Below, in pieces: positions 1-5,518 of a stretch of DNA of 7,012 bases (the first letter of the stretch is position 1; every line of letters begins with the position of its first letter). The notes below the pieces were generated by a model that saw only the letters and a list, made by a program, of their open reading frames with translations, had not been told where the DNA came from and made no database searches. The DNA comes from UBA4644 sp900555855 (GTDB taxonomy: Bacteria > Bacillota > Clostridia > Oscillospirales > Butyricicoccaceae): positions 1 through 7,012 of the forward strand of contig DAWAJD010000054.1 of assembly GCA_052289195.1 (NCBI GenBank), written 5' to 3'. The translations under genes and the position numbers were made by a program.

Positions 1-17
1 AATTGTGAAATCCGAAC

Positions 18-37
18 CCGCGCAAAGCCCTGTGCGG
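18..37. other. GC-rich hairpin at left edge
   Basis: A seven-pair stem (18-24 with 31-37, one G-U pair) closes a six-base loop at 25-30. It is not followed by a T tract on either strand, so it is not an intrinsic terminator. Right of it the heptamer GCGGACA occurs twice, at 37-43 and 50-56. The rest of 1-77 holds nothing I recognise. Function unknown; it lies next to the broken tRNA end and could belong to whatever sequence interrupted that tRNA. Confidence 0.35.
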
Positions 38-77
38 CGGACATTTTCAGCGGACAAAACGGCCGGAGCTTCCAAAA

Positions 78-118
78 ATTTCGAGTCAGTCCCGTTATGA
101 CCACTTCGATACCGCTCC
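78..118 (-). pseudogene. Truncated tRNA-Ser(CGA), 5' half only
   Basis: Read on the minus strand from 118, the sequence has the layout of a bacterial serine tRNA. It shows a 7-nt acceptor 5' strand GGAGCGG (118-112), U8-A9 (111-110), D-stem TCG/CGG (109-107 and 94-92), a D-loop with the GG pair (102-101) and base G26 (91). The anticodon 5' strand ACTGA (90-86) and a seven-base loop CTCGAAA (85-79) with U33, anticodon CGA (83-81) and A37 follow. After 78 the expected pairing strand TCAGT is absent (only its first T is present), and no variable arm or CCGCTCC acceptor 3' strand follows before the window edge. The gene is therefore broken at about tRNA position 39. A sigma-A-like promoter remains in front of it. 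The seryl identity rests on anticodon and layout; the cause of the truncation (integration, deletion, intron or assembly break) is not visible here. Confidence 0.72.
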
Positions 119-124
119 GAATGC

Positions 125-154
125 TCCGGGGAACGGCCCGGATTTTTTTATTTT
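125..154 (+). terminator. Intrinsic terminator, plus strand
   Basis: TCCGGG (125-130) pairs perfectly with CCCGGA (137-142) around a six-base loop, followed at once by seven T and then ATTTT (143-154). This is a textbook shape for stopping plus-strand transcription arriving from the left, insulating the gdpP promoter. The six-pair stem is at the short end for terminators. The T tract also overlaps the -10 box of the leftward promoter, so some of its base composition may be explained by that. Confidence 0.6.
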
Positions 155-178
155 ACATGACGCGGCGCCAATTGTCAA
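150..178 (-). promoter_or_regulatory. Sigma-A-type promoter reading into the half tRNA
   Basis: On the minus strand a perfect -35 TTGACA (178-173) is separated by 17 bases from TAAAAT (155-150), one mismatch from the consensus -10. The predicted start near 143 places the first tRNA base (118) about 25 nt downstream, a normal leader for a tRNA gene. This supports the view that 118-78 was a real, expressed tRNA gene before it was broken. Confidence 0.6.
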
Positions 179-200
179 GGGAGAGCCGCATTTGTCCCGG

Positions 201-255
201 TTCGCGGTGCGGAACGGATATTTTTCCGCGGAATCGGGGCTTTTCGCCTTGCGAA
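201..255. promoter_or_regulatory. Three phased TTC(C)GC dyads, candidate operator array
   Basis: Half-sites TTCGC/TTCCGC recur as dyads at 201-214 (imperfect: TTCGC, then GCGGAA), 224-233 (perfect palindrome TTCCGCGGAA) and 243-255 (TTCGC-CTT-GCGAA). Their centres are near 207.5, 228.5 and 249, that is about two helical turns apart, and the last one overlaps the -35 box of the gdpP promoter. A dimeric repressor or activator could bind here on one face of the DNA. In GC-rich DNA such short dyads can arise by chance, so the operator role is inference. Copies at 209-214 and 224-229 can also pair as a hairpin. Confidence 0.35.
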
Positions 256-277
256 GAAAGCGCGCCCATGCTATAAT
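249..277 (+). promoter_or_regulatory. Extended -10 sigma-A promoter of the gdpP operon
   Basis: A perfect TATAAT (272-277) carries the extended -10 TGC directly before it (269-271). With a 17-base spacer, TTGCGA (249-254) matches four of six bases of the -35 consensus. The expected start is near 284, giving a leader of about 50 nt before gdpP. No other promoter this good is seen downstream on the plus strand, so it probably drives all six genes. The -35 box lies inside a dyad (243-255). Confidence 0.8.
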
Positions 278-301
278 ATTTCATTATTATGGCACACAAG
301 C

Positions 302-316
302 GCCTTTTTGTAAGGC
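302..316 (+). other. Small leader hairpin before the gdpP ribosome binding site
   Basis: GCCTT (302-306) pairs with AAGGC (312-316) around a five-base loop in the short gdpP leader. It ends four bases before the AGGAGG at 321-326. It is too weak and lacks a T tract, so it is not a terminator. An effect on translation or mRNA 5' end stability is possible but unproven. Confidence 0.3.
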
Positions 317-335
317 CTGAAGGAGGGAGAGCGCT

Positions 336-2339
336 TTGGACAAGCGATTTTCCAGGATCATCGAATCCGGCACGCGGATCACCTTCGTGGTGATGCTGCT
401 GTTTTGCGCCGTGAGCTTTTGGCAGATCGGCTGGGCGGTGGGCACGGCAGAGCTTCTGCTGGTGGCGCTGGTTTATTTCTTTTACCGCAGCCGGACCCGC
501 CGCCGCTCCGCGGAGATCCGAAAATATGTGGAGAATGTGGCCTTTTCCGTAGACGACGCTTCCAAGCATTCGCTGGTGCATTTTCCGCTGCCCATGGCCA
601 TCCTCCGCATCGACAGCGGAGAGATCATCTGGGGCAACGACCTGTTCGCCTCCATCAGCGGCCGCCACGAGAGCGTCTTTGAGATCCATATCACCGATGT
701 GCTCCATGGCTTTGATACCCGCTGGATCATGGAGGGAAAGAGCGTCTGCCCCTACGATGTGGAGATGGGTGGCCGGAAATATCAGATCTACGGAAATCTG
801 GTGCGCTCCGGCAGCGGCCAGGGCAGCGCCCTGCTGGCCACGCTGTTCTGGGTGGATGTTACCGACCACAGCCAGCTGCGGGACCGGTTTGAGCGCACCC
901 GCCCGGTGGTGGGCCTGATCCTCATCGACAGCTATGAGGAGCTGATGAAAAATGCCTCCGAATCGGAAAAATCCCCCCTCACCGCCGAGATCGACCGGCG
1001 GGTCAACGCCTGGGCAAAGCCCTCCTGCGGCATCGTCCGCAAGCTGGACCGGGACCGCTATCTCTTCATTTTCGATCAGAAAAGCCTTGTGGACTTTACC
1101 GCGGGCAAGTTTTCCATTCTGGAAGACATCCATCAGGTCCAGAACAGCGACGGCCTGGCCGCAACGCTTTCCATCGGCATCGGCAAGGGCGACTGCACGC
1201 TGCAGGAGCTTTATCAGTTTGCGGATCTGGGCATCGACATGGCTCTCTCCCGGGGCGGCGACCAGGTGGTAGTCAAGTCCAAAACAGCCTTTGAGTTTTA
1301 CGGCGGCCGCAGCAAGGAGCTGGAAAAGCGCACCAAGGTCCGCTCCCGCGTGATGTCCAACGCGCTGATGCAGCTGATCCGCGACAGCAGCCAGGTCTTC
1401 CTCATGGGCCACCAATATTCCGATCTGGACAGCGTCGGCGCCTGCGCCGGCCTTGCGGCTGCCGTCCGCCGGGCGGGCAGGCCCTTCTATCTCATCGTCA
1501 ACGATCAGGCGACGGCCGCCGGGGAGCTGATCCGCCGCCTGCGGGCCCAGCCGCTGTATGCCGAAGCCTTTATCAGCGAGGAAAAGGCCGTGGAGCTGGC
1601 CGATCCCTCCTCGCTCTGCATCGTCTGCGACACCTCCCGCCCCGATCTGGTGGAATCGCCCACGCTGCTGGAAACGATCCCCCGGGTGGCCGTCATCGAC
1701 CACCATCGCCGGGCGGCGGAATATATTGAAAACGCGGCCATCAGTCTCCATGAGACCTATGCCTCCTCTGCCGCCGAGCTGGTGACGGAGCTGCTGCAAT
1801 ATGCCATCAATCCATCCGACCTGCTGAAGGTGGAGGCCGACGCCCTGCTGGCGGGCATCTTCCTGGATACCAAGGGCTTCACCGTCAAGACCGGCGTCCG
1901 TACCTTTGAGGCCGCCGCCTATCTGCGGCAGGCCGGCGCGGATACCGTGGAGGTCCGGAAGATGTATTCCGGCGGGCTGGAGAGCAACATCAAGAAATAT
2001 CAGATCATCTCCCGGGCCACAGAGCCCTTCCCGGGTATCTCCCTCTCCGTGGTGGAGGAGGAGCTGCCCCGGGCCACCGCCTCTCAGGCGGCGGATGAGA
2101 TGATCAACGCCGCCGGCATCCGGGCCGCCTTCGTGGTCTATGGCGAGCGGGGCGGCGCGGTGGTCTCCGCCCGGTCCTACGGGAAGGTCAATGTGCAGGT
2201 CATCATGGAGAAGATCGGCGGCGGCGGCAGCATCAACGCCGCCGGCGGACAGTTCCCGGACAAGCACCCGGACGACGCCGCCGCCATGCTGCGGCAGGCC
2301 ATCGAGGCCTATCTCCGGGAGTCTCCGGAGCAGGGCTGA
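336..2339 (+). CDS. gdpP: GdpP-type cyclic-di-AMP phosphodiesterase
   Basis: Membrane-bound DHH/DHHA1 enzyme that in the family hydrolyses c-di-AMP to pApA, setting the level of a messenger controlling potassium and osmotic balance. The 667-residue product has the full family order. It has two membrane helices (about 15-33 and 36-50), a PAS-like domain (about 80-155), a degenerate GGDEF domain (about 175-310; signature reduced to LDRDRYLF at 237-244), the DHH domain (about 340-520) and the DHHA1 domain (about 570-660). Likely metal ligands are visible: H359, D363 and D365 in GHQYSDLDS, D432 in CDTS, D455-H456-H457 and D511. The odd point is GGGGS at 628-632, where DHHA1 normally has GGGGH. 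TTG at 336 is chosen because AGGAGG (321-326) lies nine bases upstream, an in-frame TGA sits at 318-320, and the next Met would remove helix one. First gene of the operon, 48 bp before rplI, an order conserved in Firmicutes. Confidence 0.95.
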   Translation: MDKRFSRIIESGTRITFVVMLLFCAVSFWQIGWAVGTAELLLVALVYFFYRSRTRRRSAEIRKYVENVAFSVDDASKHSLVHFPLPMAILRIDSGEIIWGNDLFASISGRHESVFEIHITDVLHGFDTRWIMEGKSVCPYDVEMGGRKYQIYGNLVRSGSGQGSALLATLFWVDVTDHSQLRDRFERTRPVVGLILIDSYEELMKNASESEKSPLTAEIDRRVNAWAKPSCGIVRKLDRDRYLFIFDQKSLVDFTAGKFSILEDIHQVQNSDGLAATLSIGIGKGDCTLQELYQFADLGIDMALSRGGDQVVVKSKTAFEFYGGRSKELEKRTKVRSRVMSNALMQLIRDSSQVFLMGHQYSDLDSVGACAGLAAAVRRAGRPFYLIVNDQATAAGELIRRLRAQPLYAEAFISEEKAVELADPSSLCIVCDTSRPDLVESPTLLETIPRVAVIDHHRRAAEYIENAAISLHETYASSAAELVTELLQYAINPSDLLKVEADALLAGIFLDTKGFTVKTGVRTFEAAAYLRQAGADTVEVRKMYSGGLESNIKKYQIISRATEPFPGISLSVVEEELPRATASQAADEMINAAGIRAAFVVYGERGGAVVSARSYGKVNVQVIMEKIGGGGSINAAGGQFPDKHPDDAAAMLRQAIEAYLRESPEQG

Positions 2340-2387
2340 ACGGCCCGGGATCAGATCAGAAACCAACGAAAAGGAGTTATACATAGT

Positions 2388-2837
2388 ATGAAAGTTATTT
2401 TGCTGCAGGATGTAAAGGCACAGGGCAAAAAGGGCGATATGATCACCGTCTCCGACGGCTACGCCCGGAATTTCCTGCTGCCCCGGAAGCTGGCCATGGA
2501 GGCCACTGCCGACGCCATCAACGCCAAAAAGAATGCAGACGCTGCCGCGCAGCACCGCATGGAGGAAGAAAAGAAGGCCGCGCTGGCCCTGAAGGCCAAG
2601 CTGGCGGAAACGCCCGTGAAGATCTATGCCAAGGCCGGCTCCGGCGGAAGGCTCTTCGGCTCTGTGACCACCAAGGAGATCTCCGAGGCGCTGCAGAAGC
2701 AGTATGGCATCGACCTGCCCAAGACCCGGCTGGAGCTGGCGGAGCCCATCAAGACCTTCGGCACCTTCCAGGCGAAGGCAAAGCTCTATACCGAGGTCTC
2801 CGGCGTGGTGCTGGTGCAGGTGTTTGAAGAAAAATAA
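2388..2837 (+). CDS. rplI: 50S ribosomal protein bL9
   Basis: Component of the large ribosomal subunit near the L1 stalk base; loss in other bacteria raises frameshifting and bypassing. At 149 residues it has the usual length. The N-terminal rRNA-binding domain begins MKVILLQDV and carries the family signature GKKGD-x-ITVSDGYARNFLLP (about 13-32). A long, Ala/Lys/Glu-rich connecting helix follows (about 40-75), then the C-terminal domain with GGRLFGSVT and the PIKTFGTF region. ATG at 2388 follows AAGGAG (2371-2376) with an 11-base gap. It sits between gdpP and dnaB with no terminator, as in many Firmicutes, so it is probably expressed from the gdpP promoter. Nothing unusual. Confidence 0.98.
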   Translation: MKVILLQDVKAQGKKGDMITVSDGYARNFLLPRKLAMEATADAINAKKNADAAAQHRMEEEKKAALALKAKLAETPVKIYAKAGSGGRLFGSVTTKEISEALQKQYGIDLPKTRLELAEPIKTFGTFQAKAKLYTEVSGVVLVQVFEEK

Positions 2838-2871
2838 CCGGCGTTTTCCCGAAGGAAGGAAGTGAAGCCTC

Positions 2872-4212
2872 ATGGCGGCAGACGAGCTGCTTTCCCGGCA
2901 GGCCCCCTACAGCGTGGAAGCGGAGCAGGCGGTGCTGGGCTCCATGCTCATCGACCCCCGGTGTATCCCAACGGTGATCGAAGCGCTGAAGCCCGATGAT
3001 TTCTATATGGAAACGGACCGGCTGATCTATGATACCATCCACCAGATGTTTCTCAGCGGCCGGCCCATCGACCCCATCACCGTTCTGGACGAGATGAAGG
3101 CCCAGGGCTATAAGGAAGCGGCCCGGCGGGAGCTTTTCCTGCAGATCATCGAGACCACGCCCACCTCCAACAATGTTTCGGAATATGCCGCCATCGTCCG
3201 CAGCAAAAGCATGCTGCGGGAGCTGCAGAAGGTATCCTCCGAGATCATCGCCCTGACCCGCTCCGAGGAGGAGAGCGCCGATACCGTGGCAGACCTGGCG
3301 GAGCAGAAGATCTACGCCGTGCGCCAGGGCCGGGAGGTGCAGGGCTTTTCCAGCATCAACGAGGCCATCCAGGAGGTCTATGCCCATCTGGACGAGATGG
3401 CAGCCAACCCCGGCAAGCTGCCCGGCCTGCCCACAGGCTTTTCCCAGCTGGATCAGTATATCGGCGGGCTCAGCAAAAGCGATCTGATCCTGCTGGCGGC
3501 CCGCCCCGGCATGGGCAAGACGGCCATCGCCCTGAACATGGCGGTGAACGCCGCCAAGCGCAGCGGAAAGACCGTGGTCATCTTCCAGCTGGAGATGTCG
3601 CGGGAGCAGCTGGCCACCCGTATGCTCTCCAGCGAAGCGCTCATCGACAGCAAAAAGCTGCGCATGGGCACGCTGGACGATACCGACTGGGAGCGCATGG
3701 CCGGCGCAACGGAGTCGCTGCAGTCTATGTCGATCCTCATTGATGAAAACTCCGGCATCACCGTGCCGGAGATGATGGCAAAATGCCGCCGGGTGGGCAG
3801 CAAGCTGGGGCTCATCGTTATCGACTACCTCCAGCTGATGCACACGCCCAAGCAGATGGACAACCGCGTTCAGGAGGTGGCGGAGATCTCCCGCTCGCTG
3901 AAGATCATGGCCAAGGAGCTGAATGTTCCCGTGCTCTGCTGCAGCCAGCTTTCCCGCGGGCCGGAGAGCCGCCAGAACAAGCGGCCCATGCTTTCCGATC
4001 TGCGGGAATCCGGCTCCATCGAGCAGGATGCCGATATCGTCCTCTTTATTTACCGGGACGATTATTATAACGACCAAAGCGAAAACCGCAACTGCGCCGA
4101 GCTGATCGTGGCCAAAAACCGCCACGGTGAGACAGGCACGGTGGAGCTGCAGTGGATGGGCCAGTTCACCTCCTTTGCCGCGCAGGATTCCTTCCGCAAT
4201 GAAGGTCCGTGA
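2872..4212 (+). CDS. dnaB: Replicative DNA helicase DnaB
   Basis: Hexameric 5'-3' helicase that unwinds the replication fork and recruits primase (called DnaC in Bacillus subtilis). The 446-residue product has the N-terminal primase-interacting domain (about 8-110, with PYSVEAEQAVLGSML), a linker helix, and the RecA-like ATPase domain (about 175-440). Walker A is ARPGMGKT (210-217, K216). The catalytic Glu is E241 in QLEMS, Walker B ends at D318 in VIDYLQL, and the late motif SDLRESGSIEQDAD is intact. No intein interrupts the P-loop or the later motifs, sites where dnaB inteins are often found. ATG at 2872 is preceded by a purine-rich GAAGGAAGGA (2851-2860). Starts 34 bp after rplI and overlaps tilS by 14 bp, implying co-transcription and possibly translational coupling. 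Confidence 0.98.
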   Translation: MAADELLSRQAPYSVEAEQAVLGSMLIDPRCIPTVIEALKPDDFYMETDRLIYDTIHQMFLSGRPIDPITVLDEMKAQGYKEAARRELFLQIIETTPTSNNVSEYAAIVRSKSMLRELQKVSSEIIALTRSEEESADTVADLAEQKIYAVRQGREVQGFSSINEAIQEVYAHLDEMAANPGKLPGLPTGFSQLDQYIGGLSKSDLILLAARPGMGKTAIALNMAVNAAKRSGKTVVIFQLEMSREQLATRMLSSEALIDSKKLRMGTLDDTDWERMAGATESLQSMSILIDENSGITVPEMMAKCRRVGSKLGLIVIDYLQLMHTPKQMDNRVQEVAEISRSLKIMAKELNVPVLCCSQLSRGPESRQNKRPMLSDLRESGSIEQDADIVLFIYRDDYYNDQSENRNCAELIVAKNRHGETGTVELQWMGQFTSFAAQDSFRNEGP

Positions 4213-5518
4213 CGCGCTGGAGCAGAGCGGCCTGCTGCAGCCGGGGCTGCGGGTGCTTTGCGCCCTGTCCGGCGGGGGAGATTCCGTCTGCCTGACCCAC
4301 GCGCTGGCCCGTCTGGCGCCGGAGCGCTCCCTGCAGGTGGCGGCGGCGCATTTTTCCCATGGGCTCCGCCCTGCGGCGGCAGGGCCGGAAAAGGCCCTCT
4401 GCCGGGCGCTGTGCCAGTCGCTGTCCATCCCGCTGTACTGCGGCGCAGGCGACACGCCGGTCTATGCCGCGGCCCACGGAATGGGCACGGAGGAGGCCGC
4501 CCGGACCCTGCGCTATGCGTTTTTGGAGCGCACGGCGGAGGAGCAGGGCTATGATGTGATCGCCGTGGCCCATCAGATGGACGACAACGCCGAGACCCTG
4601 CTCTGGAACCTGATCCGGGGCTGCGGGCCTGCGGGTCTGGAGGGCATCCCGCCCCGGCGGGGCCGGATCATTCGGCCGCTGCTGCAGTGCTCCCGCAGGG
4701 AGATCGAGGCCTATCTGGTCCGGCATCAGCTGCCCTACGCCACGGACGCCACAAATCTGGAGGGGGACAACGCCCGGGCCGTGCTGCGCCGTCAGGTGTT
4801 TCCGCTGCTGCGGCAGTTAAATCCCGCTGCTGCGGAGCATATGGCTCGCTGCGCCGCGGATATGCGGCAGCAGGGTGCGGCGCTGTCCCATCTGGCGGAG
4901 GAATATGCCGCCGGTGCGGAGGACACCGGAGCGGGGCTGCTGCTTTCGCTTCCGGCGCTGCTGGCCCTGCCTCGGGAGAGCGCCTGCCGGGCGCTGCAGC
5001 TTTTGCAGCGGCAGGCGGGAGGAAAGATGCTCACCCGGCCGCAGCTGGAGGGTATTTTTGCCCTCTGCCAGAGCTCGTCGCCCTCCGGAAGGCTCTCGCT
5101 TTCCGGGACAGCGCTGCAGCGGCGGTATGACCGGCTGCTGCTCACCGGCGTCCACCCCCCGGGGCCGCCGGAGCCTGTGACGCTGACGGCCTGCGGGCAG
5201 GCCGAGTTCGGCGGCTGGCGCATCACAGTCTGTCCCGACGCCGGCGAAGGCGGGGGCTTCTGTCTGCCGGAGGAGGAGGTCTTTCCTCTGACGGTACGCG
5301 CCCGTCGCACAGGCGACAGCATTTCTCTGCCCGGCGGTCATCGCACGGTAAAAAAATGGATGATCGACCGGAAAATTCCGAAAGATCTGCGTGACACAAC
5401 GCCGATCCTATGCCATAATAATAAAATACTGGCCGTGGCAGATCTCTGGCACAGCTTGCCGGAGACAGAAAAAGAGACGCCGCGGATCCGGATCATTTGC
5501 AGGAGGAAAAGATCATGA
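4199..5518 (+). CDS. tilS: tRNA(Ile)-lysidine synthetase TilS
   Basis: ATP-dependent enzyme that attaches lysine to C34 of tRNA-Ile(CAU), switching its charging from Met to Ile and its codon from AUG to AUA. The 439-residue product has the N-terminal PP-loop SGGGDS (24-29), HFSHGLR, the TEEAARTLRY motif, HQMDDNAET (125-133) and RPLLQCSRREIEAYL. A middle TilS domain and the C-terminal domain (about 355-435, with VRARRTGDSISL and KKWMIDRKIP) follow. The motif that is typically RNRIR-x-E reads RAVLRRQ at 193-199, losing the usual Asn and Glu. ATG at 4199 is chosen over an in-frame start at 4127 because the homology begins there; its site is weak (AGGA at 4184-4187), fitting coupling to dnaB, whose end it overlaps by 14 bp. 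The stop overlaps the hpt start (ATGA). The last ~180 bp are noticeably richer in A/T. Confidence 0.95.
   Translation: MKVRDALEQSGLLQPGLRVLCALSGGGDSVCLTHALARLAPERSLQVAAAHFSHGLRPAAAGPEKALCRALCQSLSIPLYCGAGDTPVYAAAHGMGTEEAARTLRYAFLERTAEEQGYDVIAVAHQMDDNAETLLWNLIRGCGPAGLEGIPPRRGRIIRPLLQCSRREIEAYLVRHQLPYATDATNLEGDNARAVLRRQVFPLLRQLNPAAAEHMARCAADMRQQGAALSHLAEEYAAGAEDTGAGLLLSLPALLALPRESACRALQLLQRQAGGKMLTRPQLEGIFALCQSSSPSGRLSLSGTALQRRYDRLLLTGVHPPGPPEPVTLTACGQAEFGGWRITVCPDAGEGGGFCLPEEEVFPLTVRARRTGDSISLPGGHRTVKKWMIDRKIPKDLRDTTPILCHNNKILAVADLWHSLPETEKETPRIRIICRRKRS

Noticed and set aside
7..118. A complete tRNA-Ser on the minus strand
   Set aside because: A T-arm-like stretch exists at 23-7, but its stem has a mismatch and weak pairs. 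There is no anticodon 3' strand, no proper variable arm, and no acceptor strand complementary to GGAGCGG within the window.
1..276. Plus-strand open frames at the left edge (one open 1-276, another ending with TGA at 98-100)
   Set aside because: Both run through the antisense of the tRNA half, and the longer one also crosses the terminator and promoter; neither gives a recognisable protein. The shorter one could be the tail of a gene entering from the left, since it ends 25 bases before the terminator stem, but nothing else supports it.
284..335. c-di-AMP (ydaO-type) riboswitch controlling gdpP
   Set aside because: The predicted leader is only about 50 nt and contains one small hairpin, far too short for the ydaO fold.
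153..2873. Very long open frame on the minus strand opposite gdpP and rplI
   Set aside because: It lies opposite two well-recognised genes, has the low-complexity Gly/His/Leu/Asp-rich look of antisense translation of GC-rich codons, and has no matching ribosome binding site or known motif. Similar minus-strand frames at 2749-4455 and 5338-6972 are rejected for the same reason.
3500..3540. Intein insertion in the dnaB P-loop
   Set aside because: Walker A and all later helicase motifs are contiguous, and the protein has the normal intein-free length of 446 residues.
4127..4198. Upstream in-frame start for tilS at 4127
   Set aside because: The extra 24 residues are an off-frame reading of the dnaB end with no TilS similarity; the PP-loop lies at the expected distance from the ATG at 4199.
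5497..5514. TTG start for hpt at 5497
   Set aside because: It precedes the strong AGGAGG (5501-5506), which positions the ribosome on the ATG at 5515; the added residues merely translate the binding site.
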